Source: Spartobacteria bacterium (lineage in GTDB: Bacteria > Verrucomicrobiota > Verrucomicrobiia > Chthoniobacterales > UBA10450). Taken from it: a stretch of 64,000 nt of DNA. The translations under genes and the position numbers were made by a program. The stretch lies in NCBI GenBank assembly GCA_003134785.1, contig PLCN01000007.1:16443-80442 (forward strand), in the 5' to 3' direction. The notes beneath the pieces are model-generated. The model was given only the letters and a program-made list of their open reading frames with translations, was not told the DNA's origin and did not search any database. This document shows positions 42,674 through 51,092 of the stretch, piece after piece. Every line of letters begins with the position of its first letter. Positions within the stretch are counted from its first letter, which is position 1.

Positions 42674-44485
42674 TCACTTCATCTCCTCGATCACTTGCTT
42701 GAGATAATCCGGCATCTCGGGAAGTGGATCCAACCGGATCTGCATCGAACCGTCCGCCGCCTTGGAAATCATTGTGTTCACTTTGGCGAACTGATCGTCC
42801 TTATCCGGATAATCGTCGCGAAACTGCGCGCCCCGGCTTTCTTTCCGTTCCAAGGCTGCCAACGTGATCGCCTCGGAAACAGTGAGAAGCGTCTTCAAAT
42901 CGAGCGCGGTGTGCCAACCCGGATTGAATTCGCGATGCCCGATCACACCAGCGCGGTTCGCTCGTTCCCAAAATCCCTTCAACTTCTCCAACGCTGTCTT
43001 CATTTCCGATTCGGTTCGCACAATGCCGACTAGGTCCTGCATGGCTTCCCGCAGGTCGCGTTGGACCGAGTATGGATTCTCGCCGGCCGCTCTTTCAAAT
43101 GGCGCCACGGCCTCGCTTGCCGCCAGATCAATCTTGCCCTGGTCGATCTGACCTAACGAATTCTCTTTCGCGAATTTCGCCGCGTATTCCCCCGCGCGTT
43201 TTCCGAAGACCACGATGTCGGAGAGCGAGTTTCCACCGAGGCGATTCGCCCCGTTGATCCCCGCGGCGCATTCTCCGGCCGCGAATAAACCCGGGATGCG
43301 CGACATTTGGGTGTCGGCATCGACGTGAATTCCGCCCATCGCGTAATGCGTGGTCGGTCCCACTTCCATCGGCTGCTCGGTGATATCGATGTCCGCCAGT
43401 TGTTTGAACTGGTGATACATGCTCGGCAGTTTCCTTTTGATATGTTCGGCCGAGTTCGACATTTTTTCCTTGATCCAGGCAATGTCGAGATAGACGCCGC
43501 CGTGCGGAGTGCCCCGACCCTCCTTAATCTCCCGCACGATGCAACGCGCCACGTGATCGCGCGTCAATAACTCCGGCGGCCGCCGCGCGTTTTTGTCTCC
43601 CTGACAATAGCGCCAGCCTTCTTCTGCATTGTCCGCCGTCTGCGTGCGATAGTTCTCCGGAATCTGCTCGAACATGAAGCGCTTGCCTTCGTTGTTCGTC
43701 AGGATTCCGCCTTCGCCGCGAACGCCTTCGGTCACCAGAATTCCCACCACGCTCGGCGGCCAGATCATGCCGGTGGGATGAAATTGGATGAACTCCATGT
43801 CGATCAATTCCGCGCCCGCATCGTAGGCCAGGGAAAGGCCGTCGCCCGTCGATTCCCAACTGTTGCTCGTAATTTTGTAAGCACGGCCAAGTCCGCCGGT
43901 CGCGAGCACGATCGCTTTAGCACGAAAGATCTTGAAACGGCCGCGCTCGCGTTCGTAGCCAAACGCGCCAACGACACGCTCACCCTCTTTCAGCAACGCG
44001 AGGATCGTGTGCTCCATGTAAACCTCGATGCCTTGATGAATACCGTGATCCTGCAACGTCCGAATCATTTCCAAGCCAGTGCGATCGCCGACGTGTGCCA
44101 GCCGCGGGTATCGGTGGCCGCCAAAATTTCTTTGGAGAATACGCCCGTCTTTGGTGCGATCGAAAACCGCGCCCCATGCTTCCAACTCGCGGACGCGATC
44201 GGGCGCTTCCTTCGCGTGCAGTTCCGCCATGCGCCACTGATTCACGTATTGGCCGCCGCGCATGGTATCGGCGAAGTGGACTTTCCAATTGTCGCGATCA
44301 TCGACGTTCCCGAGCGCCGCCGCGATGCCGCCTTCAGCCATCACGGTATGCGCTTTCCCCAGCAGCGATTTGCAGACGAGCCCAACAGAAACGCCAGCAG
44401 CCGACGCCTCGATCGCCGCCCGCAATCCCGCGCCGCCAGCGCCGATTACGAGCACATCGTGTTGAAAAGTTTGGTAGTCGGCCAT
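42674..44485 (-). CDS. sdhA: Succinate dehydrogenase/fumarate reductase flavoprotein subunit
   Basis: 603 aa. FAD-binding at the N-terminus is LVIGAGGAGLRAAIEAS-like (VLVIGAGGAGLRAAIEA). The covalent-FAD His lies in GKAHTVMAEGGIAAALGNVD. Substrate-site residues appear in the RNFGGHRYPRLAHVGDRTG block and in HYAMGGIHVDADTQMSRIPG, with LFAAGECAAGINGANRLGGN after it. The GGIAAALGN form and length fit the fumarate reductase-like SDH group of Verrucomicrobiota and Actinobacteria. It forms a complex with SdhB and the membrane subunit; succinate oxidation is the likely direction in this aerobic context. Confidence 0.95.
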   Translation of the reverse strand: MADYQTFQHDVLVIGAGGAGLRAAIEASAAGVSVGLVCKSLLGKAHTVMAEGGIAAALGNVDDRDNWKVHFADTMRGGQYVNQWRMAELHAKEAPDRVRELEAWGAVFDRTKDGRILQRNFGGHRYPRLAHVGDRTGLEMIRTLQDHGIHQGIEVYMEHTILALLKEGERVVGAFGYERERGRFKIFRAKAIVLATGGLGRAYKITSNSWESTGDGLSLAYDAGAELIDMEFIQFHPTGMIWPPSVVGILVTEGVRGEGGILTNNEGKRFMFEQIPENYRTQTADNAEEGWRYCQGDKNARRPPELLTRDHVARCIVREIKEGRGTPHGGVYLDIAWIKEKMSNSAEHIKRKLPSMYHQFKQLADIDITEQPMEVGPTTHYAMGGIHVDADTQMSRIPGLFAAGECAAGINGANRLGGNSLSDIVVFGKRAGEYAAKFAKENSLGQIDQGKIDLAASEAVAPFERAAGENPYSVQRDLREAMQDLVGIVRTESEMKTALEKLKGFWERANRAGVIGHREFNPGWHTALDLKTLLTVSEAITLAALERKESRGAQFRDDYPDKDDQFAKVNTMISKAADGSMQIRLDPLPEMPDYLKQVIEEMK

Positions 44486-44495
44486 GAGGCTGGTT

Positions 44496-45299
44496 CTACA
44501 GAAGCCTCAGGTCGTGCCAAATACCCATCGAACACAAGCGCACGTAGAGATCGGTGAAACCGACCCAAAACAAACTTAGCCAGGCCCAGAGCATGTGCCG
44601 GCGATTGAAGCAACTCACGCAACGATAGGCGTTGTAGCAGGAAGGCGAGCGTGAAAGTTGATCGCGAAATCCGCCGATCAAATGCCGTAGTGCGTGGCAA
44701 CCAAAGGTGAAGCCCGCGAGCAAAACGACATTCAAGGCCAGGACAACCGTCCCCACACCAATTCCAAAAGATATTTTTCCAGTCGCGGGATCAGCAAACC
44801 AGAATGCTTTCCAAACATCCTTGCTGAGCACGAAAATGAAAATGATCGCGAGGTAGAGAAAATAGCGGTGCACGTTCTGCATGATCAGCGGAAAGGATCG
44901 TTCGCCGAGGTAGGTTTTTCTCGGCTCGCCCACGGTGCAGGCCGGCGGGTCCGCCCAGAAGGCCTTGTAATAAGCGCCGCGATAATAATAGCAGGTGAGG
45001 CGCAATCCACCCGGCGCCCAAAGGATCAGCAGCGCCGGAGAAAACAAAAGCCAGCCGGGCCACCAGAGTGGTTTCGGTCCGAACCAGCTGTGAGGCGAGG
45101 CGCCGAAAATTTCCGGCGAATAAAATGGAGAGAGGTAGGGGCCGAAGTAGTAGTGGTTCCCTTGGAAGGCCGCCCAGGTTGAGTAAACGATAAAAGTCGC
45201 GAGCCCGAAAAAAACCAGGAACGGCTGCATCCACCACGCGTCGACTCGCATGGTTTGTCCGAAGGTCCGCGGCGGCATGGTAGTTTGTGCTTGGGCCAT
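44496..45299 (-). CDS. sdhC: Succinate dehydrogenase membrane (cytochrome b-type) subunit
   Basis: 267 aa from the ATG at 45299; the track start at 45407 adds 36 unrelated residues. Hydrophobic segments include FLVFFGLATFIVYSTWAAF, FSPALLILWAPGGLRLTCYY, YFLYLAIIFIFVLSKDVWKA, VGTVVLALNVVLLAGFTFGC, and one at the C-terminus near LWAWLSLFWVGFTDLYVRLC. Candidate heme histidines lie in QNVHRYFLY and CHALRHLIGG. It is longer than the SdhC/SdhD pair members of E. coli, so it is probably a single fused-type subunit as in B-type complexes. Assignment rests on position before sdhA and the His/helix pattern. Confidence 0.82.
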   Translation of the reverse strand: MAQAQTTMPPRTFGQTMRVDAWWMQPFLVFFGLATFIVYSTWAAFQGNHYYFGPYLSPFYSPEIFGASPHSWFGPKPLWWPGWLLFSPALLILWAPGGLRLTCYYYRGAYYKAFWADPPACTVGEPRKTYLGERSFPLIMQNVHRYFLYLAIIFIFVLSKDVWKAFWFADPATGKISFGIGVGTVVLALNVVLLAGFTFGCHALRHLIGGFRDQLSRSPSCYNAYRCVSCFNRRHMLWAWLSLFWVGFTDLYVRLCSMGIWHDLRLL

Positions 45300-45366
45300 G
45301 AGTGAAAAAGAGTCGCCGCTTAGATAGCGACGGCCTCTCCGCTTTTCAAGAAATTCCCCGCATGCA

Positions 45367-45424
45367 GCTGTAGCCGCACCGCTGTGAGGCGCGTGTACGC
45401 GGCCCATAGGGCCTCGGCTACAGG
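45367..45424. repeat. Palindromic element, family C
   Basis: GCTGTAGCCG at the left and CGGCTACAGG at the right, about 38 bp apart. The right end includes the stop of the ABM gene. Confidence 0.75.
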
Positions 45425-45735
45425 GGTTCGAAGCCGGCGAACATCGTCTCGGCTTCGGGCACCGTCTTCAGCGGGACGCACTCGCAGACCGCAAAGAATT
45501 TATCCCAGAGCGCAAGGACGCGCGGGTTCTGGTGCGCTTCTTCGATCGCCTGATGCGATTTCCATTCCGAGACCTCGATAATCGTGCCGTCTTTCGCGCG
45601 CATGATTACCGGCACGCGATCGGTCACGAGACCTTCCTTTCGCAAAGTCGGCACCCGACTGCGCACAATTTCCAGCAGCTCTTTTTCGCAGCCGGGCTTC
45701 GGCCGATACGCCACGATCACAACAATGCCAGCCAT
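45418..45735 (-). CDS. ABM-superfamily (dimeric alpha-beta barrel) protein
   Basis: 105 aa. The pattern IVVIVAYRPKPGCEKELLEIV...VPTLRKEGLVTDRVPVIMRA...DGTIIEVSEWKSHQAIEEAH fits the antibiotic biosynthesis monooxygenase-like ferredoxin fold, which dimerises into a small barrel. Such proteins do oxidations without cofactors, heme degradation, or have no known reaction; no substrate is inferable. Stop codon TAG is in a family C repeat. Confidence 0.78.
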   Translation of the reverse strand: MAGIVVIVAYRPKPGCEKELLEIVRSRVPTLRKEGLVTDRVPVIMRAKDGTIIEVSEWKSHQAIEEAHQNPRVLALWDKFFAVCECVPLKTVPEAETMFAGFEPL

Positions 45736-45825
45736 AGGATTTGCAGCTTAACCCTTCGCGCCTTGCGACTCGACAAAAAGTTTTGCCGCCTTGTAATCTC
45801 CCACAACCAACGCCAAGGAATTTTC

Positions 45826-46437
45826 ATGGCCACCAAAGATCCCAGAATCGACGCTTACATCGCCAAGTCGGCCGCTTTCGCCAAACCGATCTTGAAGCAT
45901 CTGCGCAAAGTCGTCCACGCGGGTTGTCCGGACGTGGAGGAGACAATCAAGTGGCAGTTTCCCCACTTCGATTACAAAGGCGTGTTGTGCGGAATGGCCG
46001 CCTTCAAACAGCATTGCGCATTTGGTTTTTGGAAGGAGACGCTGATTTTCGACGGCGACAAACCCGCCGAGAAGACGGCAATGGGAAGCTTCGGTTGCAT
46101 CAAGTCGCTGGCAGATTTGCCGAATGAGAAGGCGCTTATCGGGTACGTGAAAAAAGCGGTCGCGCTCAATGAAGCCGGCATCAAGGCGCCCGGGCGAACC
46201 AAGCCACAAAAGCGGGAGCCGTTGGAAGTTCCCGGCTACTTCGTCGCCGCTCTGAAAAAAAATGCGGAGGCACGAAGTGCCTTCGAAGCTTTCGCCCCGA
46301 GCAAACAGCGCGAATACCTCGAGTGGGTCACGGAAGCGAAACGCGAGGAGACCCGCAACGAGCGGCTAGCCACGTCCATCAAGTGGCTCGCGGAAGGCAA
46401 ATCGCGTCATTGGAAATACCAGCCCGCGAAGAGATAG
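45826..46437 (+). CDS. DUF1801/YdeI-type protein (OmdA domain)
   Basis: 203 aa from ATG 45826, where AAGGA lies at good spacing; the longer track ORF is antisense to the ABM gene. The N-terminal half has the DUF1801 iron-chaperone-like fold (HLRKVVHAGCPDVEETIKWQ then FPHFDYKG, MAAFKQHCAFGFWK). The C-terminal part is the YdeI/OmdA domain (FAPSKQREYLEWVTEAKREE then TRNERLATSIKWLAEGK). E. coli/B. subtilis relatives are linked to bacteriocin or envelope stress; role here unknown. Confidence 0.85.
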   Translation: MATKDPRIDAYIAKSAAFAKPILKHLRKVVHAGCPDVEETIKWQFPHFDYKGVLCGMAAFKQHCAFGFWKETLIFDGDKPAEKTAMGSFGCIKSLADLPNEKALIGYVKKAVALNEAGIKAPGRTKPQKREPLEVPGYFVAALKKNAEARSAFEAFAPSKQREYLEWVTEAKREETRNERLATSIKWLAEGKSRHWKYQPAKR

Positions 46438-46515
46438 CTCCCTGATACCAGCTCGAACGGTTACCCATGAATCTACAGCTGGAAAAAAAAGAGCAGCGTG
46501 ACGGGCTCAACATTG

Positions 46516-46602
46516 GTTACGTTCCTTGGCAGTCCGCTTTCCTCGGCTACCAATGGCGCGGCCTTGCGGGTAGATGGTGGTGTAGTTAAGTCGCCCTTTT
46601 AA
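46516..46602 (+). pseudogene. C-terminal remnant of a short-chain dehydrogenase
   Basis: The only long match in the 313-bp gap 46438-46750 is VTFLGSPLSSATNGAALRVD followed by GGVVKSPF and a TAA at 46600. This is the standard C-terminal end of SDR-family oxidoreductases. No SDR active-site or Rossmann sequence precedes it; upstream codons have no start and no family match. I read it as the tail of a deleted gene. Nothing else is clear in the gap. Confidence 0.65.
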
Positions 46603-46750
46603 GAGGAGGACAAGAGGTAGCCAGACGACGTCTTCGTTGTTTCGGCGGTTGTAACGCCTCCGATCGGCGAAAAAAGGACCGGTAAACAATGAGGTGCGAT
46701 GCGGCTTGGCCGAGACCACGCACAGGTTATCGTTGGGGAACGAGATTAAC

Positions 46751-47209
46751 ATGAGTAACATTGAATCCGACAATCGCGGTCTGCTGCTGGCTTGCCCGAA
46801 CTGCGGGAAGCGAAACCGGCTGAAGTATGAAGGACTAGGTCAGACCTTTCGTTGCGCTCAGTGTAAGAACGAATTGCCTTCGCCCCGTGAGCCAATCGAC
46901 ATCAAGAGCGATTTGGTTTTCGACGCCTTGACGAGCCGCTCCACTCTGCCGGTCTTGGTGGACTTCTGGGCGCCATGGTGCGGCCCGTGCAAAATGGTGG
47001 CGCCTGAACTTGTCAAAGTAGCGGCTGAAACCTCCGGCCACTTCGTTGTCGCCAAGGTGAATACCGAGCAGTTACCCAGCCTGGCGCGAAGGTTTCGGGT
47101 CACCGCTATTCCGACGATGGCGGTATTCAAAGGCGGAATCGAAGTCGCGCACCAAGCCGGCGCGATGCCGGCGCCGGCGATCCGCAAGTTTGTCGAGCCC
47201 TGGCGTTGA
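46751..47209 (+). CDS. trxC: Thioredoxin 2-like protein with zinc ribbon
   Basis: 152 aa from ATG 46751, since the upstream 19 residues of the track ORF do not fit. An N-terminal zinc ribbon (Cys15/18 in ACPNCGK, Cys35/38 in RCAQCKN) precedes the thioredoxin domain with the active site WAPWCGPCK (Cys77 and Cys80) and the cis-Pro in RVTAIPTM. This is the thioredoxin-2 layout, a cytoplasmic disulfide reductase tuned for oxidative stress. Gene name is by architecture. Confidence 0.92.
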   Translation: MSNIESDNRGLLLACPNCGKRNRLKYEGLGQTFRCAQCKNELPSPREPIDIKSDLVFDALTSRSTLPVLVDFWAPWCGPCKMVAPELVKVAAETSGHFVVAKVNTEQLPSLARRFRVTAIPTMAVFKGGIEVAHQAGAMPAPAIRKFVEPWR

Positions 47210-47232
47210 GTTCGAACGCGATCCGGTAAGAA

Positions 47233-47313
47233 TGCTCACGAGAGGAGTCGAACCTCCACGGGTTTCCCCATACGGTCCTGAGCCGTACGCGTCTGCCATT
47301 CCGCCACGTGAGC
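47233..47313 (-). tRNA. tRNA-Leu (anticodon CAG)
   Basis: The minus strand folds into a full cloverleaf: acceptor GCTCACG/CGTGAGC (one-base offset), a D arm with GGCAGAC, anticodon stem TACGG/CCGTA around the loop CTCAGGA with anticodon CAG, a long variable arm (TGGGG...CCCG), and T arm GGAGGTTCGACTCC. A long variable arm and CAG anticodon give leucine. No CCA is encoded. Confidence 0.95.
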
Positions 47314-47367
47314 CGATCAGCGGTTGCTAAGGTGCGTGCGCGACGGGTGCGCGCAAGCGCAAACCAG

Positions 47368-48246
47368 TTAGACCCGGCGCTTCTTGCGTGCGCGATCCTC
47401 GATCTGGTTCGCCTGCCGCGCTTTGCCTAACGACCGCAAGAGATCCGCGTAGTTCGAGGCGACGATCTCATAATCTTCCGGCGGTTTTTCCGACGCTTCC
47501 TCCCAGGTCTTGATCGACGCGCGGTAAAGCTCGGAAGCCCGCGCATAATCACCGTTGGAATGATAGACCACCGCGAGGTTGCACTTTGACTGCGCGATGT
47601 CCGGATGCGTCGGGGGATGGGCCTTCTCGCGGATCGCGAGCGCACGCAGATGAGTTCTCTCGGCCTCGGCGAAACGGCGCTCGTTCGTGTAGAAGACAGC
47701 CAGGTTATTCAGGACCGAAGCGACATCGGGATGATCCGGCCCGAGCTGCTTCTCATAAATCTCGAGCGCGCGCAGATAGTAAGGCTCGGCGGCTTTTTGC
47801 CGGCCGGTCTTGCGATGGATCAAGGCCACGTTGTTCAACATCGTGCCTAGATCGGAGTAAGGAATGTCTTCCAGTTTCGAGCCGGTCTTGAAAGCGGTTT
47901 CGTAGTAACCGATAGCCGCATCGGTTTCGCCCAGATTATCGCAAAGGAACGCGAGCCGCCGGGACGAGCGATAAAGAGCGCGCTCATCGAGCGGTTGCAT
48001 TTTCTCGATCAGAGCGTGCGCCTTGATCAGGTAAGGTTTGGCCGCGGTCCGATCACCGGCCTGGTCATGAAGCTGACCGAGCTTTTCCAAACTCAGCGTG
48101 TAGCCGCTCTCCTCCGGCTTGAAAGCGCGTTGGGCCAGCTCGAGCGCGGTCTCGCCGATGCGAATCGCCTCAGGCAGGCGATTGCTGGCGCGCATCATCT
48201 CGAGCTTGTCGTTGAGGATGCCCCACAACTTTGCGTCGCCCTTCAT
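47368..48246 (-). CDS. Tetratricopeptide-repeat protein
   Basis: 292 aa, no signal peptide. It is built of about six TPR units of the kinesin-light-chain type; conserved lines include AEPYYLRALEIYEKQLGPDH then PDVASVLNNLAVFYTNERRF, and AERTHLRALAIREKAHPPTH then PDIAQSKCNLAVVYHSNGDY. Such proteins are scaffolds. It is the third gene of the bamD-lptE operon, 6 bp after lptE, so a link to envelope biogenesis is possible. The tRNA-Leu lies downstream. Confidence 0.85.
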   Translation of the reverse strand: MKGDAKLWGILNDKLEMMRASNRLPEAIRIGETALELAQRAFKPEESGYTLSLEKLGQLHDQAGDRTAAKPYLIKAHALIEKMQPLDERALYRSSRRLAFLCDNLGETDAAIGYYETAFKTGSKLEDIPYSDLGTMLNNVALIHRKTGRQKAAEPYYLRALEIYEKQLGPDHPDVASVLNNLAVFYTNERRFAEAERTHLRALAIREKAHPPTHPDIAQSKCNLAVVYHSNGDYARASELYRASIKTWEEASEKPPEDYEIVASNYADLLRSLGKARQANQIEDRARKKRRV

Positions 48247-48252
48247 TCCGCA

Positions 48253-48759
48253 TCACCAACCCTCAGTCAACTGGCTCACTAGCTGCACCGCCAGTTGCTC
48301 CACGGCCAGCGGCAACGCCTGCCGTTCGTCCGTGCTTACATCAGACCCGACGAAGAAACTGGTCGTGCCCGATGCCGCCCCGGTTGTGATCACCGTGTGG
48401 CCATCACGCGCGACAAGCTTATAGGTCACGGTTAGGGCTAAATTGAACTCCACCGTCGACAGGACATCGCCTCGAACGGAACGCGCGGGGGAGCGGCTGA
48501 GCGACTTGATTTCACCTTTCAGGATCGCATCGGCGTCGTCTTCATTTGCGATCCGAAGCGTACCGTCCTGCTGGAATTGCTTGATCACTGTGCCCGCAAC
48601 CAGCACTTCGATGCGCGGGTTGAGCGTCAGGTTGGTGAAGGTCGGCACTGCAATCGTATGGATATCTTTCAGGAACGCCGGCGTGGCCGGGCCGAGATGG
48701 TAACCGGCGCATCCGCTCAAAAGAGGCGCGAGCAGAAAAATGAAGAGCGCCTTTTTCAC
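48253..48759 (-). CDS. lptE: LPS-assembly lipoprotein LptE
   Basis: 168 aa lipoprotein; the lipobox is LLSGC (Cys17), so it is acylated and goes to the outer membrane. The LptE fold reads YHLGPATPAFLKDIHTIAVP, FTNLTLNPRIEVLVAGTVIK, DADAILKGEIKSL and VNFNLALTVTYKL-like (VEFNLALTVTYKLVARDG). LptE plugs LptD and delivers lipopolysaccharide to the cell surface, so the organism probably makes LPS. It overlaps the bamD stop by 4 bp (ATGA), suggesting coupling. Confidence 0.88.
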   Translation of the reverse strand: MKKALFIFLLAPLLSGCAGYHLGPATPAFLKDIHTIAVPTFTNLTLNPRIEVLVAGTVIKQFQQDGTLRIANEDDADAILKGEIKSLSRSPARSVRGDVLSTVEFNLALTVTYKLVARDGHTVITTGAASGTTSFFVGSDVSTDERQALPLAVEQLAVQLVSQLTEGW

Positions 48760-49979
48760 GACTGCGGCGTGGCCGCCGCTTCCGGGGACGGCGAGGGCGA
48801 TGACGCCGGGACGGTATCAGTCGTGGAGGATGGAGGCGCAGTCGTAGTGTCGGGCAAAAGCGAAGCGGGCGGCGGCAGGGAGATATCGGTGTCCGAGGGC
48901 GGAAGCGGCGCGTCGCCGGGCGGCATGTTTGTTTCAGAACGGGGACCTTCAGCAGTCTCCGTCTTCTTTCTCTTATTGGCGGTGGCCGCAGTCACCGCGG
49001 GAGGCTGCAGCTTGGCGTCGCCAACTTTCTTGCGCAGTTCCGCGATTCTTTTTTTGGCCCGCTCGCCTTCGGCCGATCCCGGTTGCTGCCGGATGACATC
49101 GTTATAATAAATGGCGGCAGCGCGATAATATTTTTGCTTGTCGTAATATTTCGCGATCTGGAAAGCGCTGCTGGTTTGCTTGTGCTCGAGTAATTTCACG
49201 TTCTCCTTGGCCTGTGCCGCTTTCTCGCTGTTGGGATGGCGGAAGAGAAAATCCTCAAATCCGATCTTGGCATTTTTCGTCGCCGCCGGATCGTAGGTGC
49301 CGGCTTTCGTCGCCTGCGTCCAGATGTAGCCGATCTGATATTGGGCGTCGGCCGCGAGCGGATCGTTCGGGAATTTCTCGACCACCGCCTGGTAGGCGGC
49401 GATGGCCAGCTCGTTCGAGCCTTGTTTTTCGCGAGCCCGTCCGATGTCGAACTGCGCATGCGCAGTGTATTTTCCGTACGGTGCCGTGCGGACGATAGCC
49501 GCGAAAATGTCGAGCGCGTGATCCATCGAGGCCTTGAAGGGAATGCCGAGGATCTTCACTTTTTTTCCCGCCAAATACATCTCGCCGATTCGAAAGAGGG
49601 CTTCGATCGACTCGTCGAAACGCTCGCTCTTGGGGAATTTTTCAGCCAGGACGGAATAGCTTTGCGCGGCTTTGAAATAATCGTGGATTTGCTCCTGCAA
49701 TTGCGCCATGTGATAGAGCGAACCCGGCGCGAGCGTATCTTTGGGATGGCGTCGCACCAGCGCGCTGTAAGTCTTGATCGCGCGCTTGATGTTTCCGTTC
49801 TTTTCCGCCTCCTGCGCCTTGGAGAACATCTCCTGCGCGTTGCCGCTTATTTCTTCCTCGCCCGGCGTCTTGTACGTTGCCTTCTCGCCCGGCTTAAAGA
49901 TGACCGATCCCGCCGCGGGCTGGAATAAACCGAAGCAAATCAACAGAGGCAAAAAAAGTATGCGAAAGGGAGATTTCAT
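48756..49979 (-). CDS. BamD/YbgF-type outer-membrane assembly TPR protein
   Basis: 407 aa with a signal peptide (LFLPLLICFGLFQPAAG) but no lipobox Cys near its end, unlike classic BamD. The body is TPR units with the BamD pattern: MFSKAQEAEKNGNIKRAIKT then YSALVRRHPKDTLAPGSLYH, and AYQAVVEKFPNDPLAADAQY then QIGYIWTQATKAGTYD. The last ~80 residues are Pro/Ser/Thr rich and probably disordered. It heads the operon with lptE and a TPR gene. BamD-type function (outer-membrane protein insertion) is likely, but a YbgF/CpoB-like role fits too. Confidence 0.8.
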   Translation of the reverse strand: MKSPFRILFLPLLICFGLFQPAAGSVIFKPGEKATYKTPGEEEISGNAQEMFSKAQEAEKNGNIKRAIKTYSALVRRHPKDTLAPGSLYHMAQLQEQIHDYFKAAQSYSVLAEKFPKSERFDESIEALFRIGEMYLAGKKVKILGIPFKASMDHALDIFAAIVRTAPYGKYTAHAQFDIGRAREKQGSNELAIAAYQAVVEKFPNDPLAADAQYQIGYIWTQATKAGTYDPAATKNAKIGFEDFLFRHPNSEKAAQAKENVKLLEHKQTSSAFQIAKYYDKQKYYRAAAIYYNDVIRQQPGSAEGERAKKRIAELRKKVGDAKLQPPAVTAATANKRKKTETAEGPRSETNMPPGDAPLPPSDTDISLPPPASLLPDTTTAPPSSTTDTVPASSPSPSPEAAATPQS

Positions 49980-50112
49980 CGCGTTGCGCAGGGTAGCTAC
50001 CTTGAGAGCCCAGTCAAGTTGGCCGCCGCAAACAAATGGCTGCTCCCGAACCCAGACGGAGGGTCGCTAAGACAGCTTTCCCCGAGGTGGGATGCGATTA
50101 ATTTGAGTTCCA

Positions 50113-50994
50113 TTGAATCTCACGGCACAGCAAAAAATCCGGCTCGGCGCTTGCGCCTGGAGTTTTGAGGAATGGCGGGGAAGCTTTTATCCGGCGGAGT
50201 TGCCGCCCGCGCGGTGGCTGGAATTCTATTCGCACTATTTTCCCGCGGTTGAGATCGATTCCACCTTCTACAGCGCTCCCGCGGAAGGGACCGTGCAGCG
50301 TTGGGTGGAACACACGCCAGCCGCATTTCGGTTCGCCTGCAAACTGCCGCGCGAAATCACTCACCGGTGCCGTTTGCGCGATTGCCGCGCCGAGCTGGCG
50401 GCGTTTCTGCGCACGATGGAACTGCTCGCGCCGAAGCTTCAGGTCATCCTGATTCAGTTGCCCTCTTCATTTTCGCCGAAGGACGGGCGCCCGGTCTTGC
50501 GCGGATTCCTCGAACAACTTCCACGCGATTTCCGGTTTGCGATCGAGTTCCGCCATCCTGGCTGGCATCGCCCGCAAATCATCCGTCTCCTGGAAAAGCA
50601 TCGCATCTGCTGGGTTTGGGCCGATACCAGTCCGCTGAACGAACGCAATCTCGCGCCGTTCGAGTTTCTCCCGCGCACGACCGACTTTCTTTATCTGCGG
50701 CTCCTCGGCGATTACACCACAAAATACGATCGCGACGGCGGGCACGTCCATCGCTACGGCAAACTTCTTTGGAAACGCGAGGCCGCGCTCGAAAGCTGGG
50801 CGCTCAAGATCGAACGGCAGCTGGCCGATACGCGCAATGTCTGGACCTTCGTGAATAATCATTTCGAAGGTTTCGCGCCCGAGACCTGCCAGCGTCTCGC
50901 GAATCGTCTCGGCTTCGAGCTGCCCCTTCCCTCGCCCGCCGAAATTGCCTCCGCTGATCCTGGCCAGCTCGATTTCTTCAGAAGTGCTCCATAA
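50113..50994 (+). CDS. DUF72-family protein
   Basis: 293 aa from TTG 50113; no ATG or GTG in frame fits the conserved N-terminus better. The DUF72 TIM-barrel-like pattern is clear: IRLGACAWSFEEWRGSFYPA, WLEFYSHYFPAVEIDSTFYS, FACKLPREITHR, IQLPSSFSPKDGR, FAIEFRHPGWHRP, RTTDFLYLRLLGDYTTKYD and NNHFEGFAPETC. DUF72 proteins are widespread but uncharacterised. Followed immediately by a family G palindrome and serS. Confidence 0.93.
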   Translation: MNLTAQQKIRLGACAWSFEEWRGSFYPAELPPARWLEFYSHYFPAVEIDSTFYSAPAEGTVQRWVEHTPAAFRFACKLPREITHRCRLRDCRAELAAFLRTMELLAPKLQVILIQLPSSFSPKDGRPVLRGFLEQLPRDFRFAIEFRHPGWHRPQIIRLLEKHRICWVWADTSPLNERNLAPFEFLPRTTDFLYLRLLGDYTTKYDRDGGHVHRYGKLLWKREAALESWALKIERQLADTRNVWTFVNNHFEGFAPETCQRLANRLGFELPLPSPAEIASADPGQLDFFRSAP

Positions 50995-51000
50995 CCCGCA

Positions 51001-51091
51001 CTCCTGCTCGTGATCATGCTCCTGATCCTGATCCTGATCTTTCAGGACGTGCAACAAGGATCAAGAGCAGGATCATGATCAGGAGCAGGAG
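51001..51091. repeat. Palindromic element, family G
   Basis: CTCCTGCTCGTGATCATGCT then (CCTGAT)n on the left pairs with AGAGCAGGATCATGATCAGG plus AGCAGGAG on the right. A tandem ATCCTG hexanucleotide run sits in the left arm. It fills the convergent gap between DUF72 and serS and could terminate both, though no T-tract is seen. Confidence 0.88.
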
Positions 51092-51092
51092 A

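Noticed and set aside
43778-44557. 259-aa ORF antisense to sdhA
   Set aside because: Mirror frame of the flavoprotein gene, no motif.
51001-51091. CRISPR-like repeat reading of the ATCCTG region
   Set aside because: Units are 6 bp tandem with no spacers, and the structure is an inverted repeat.
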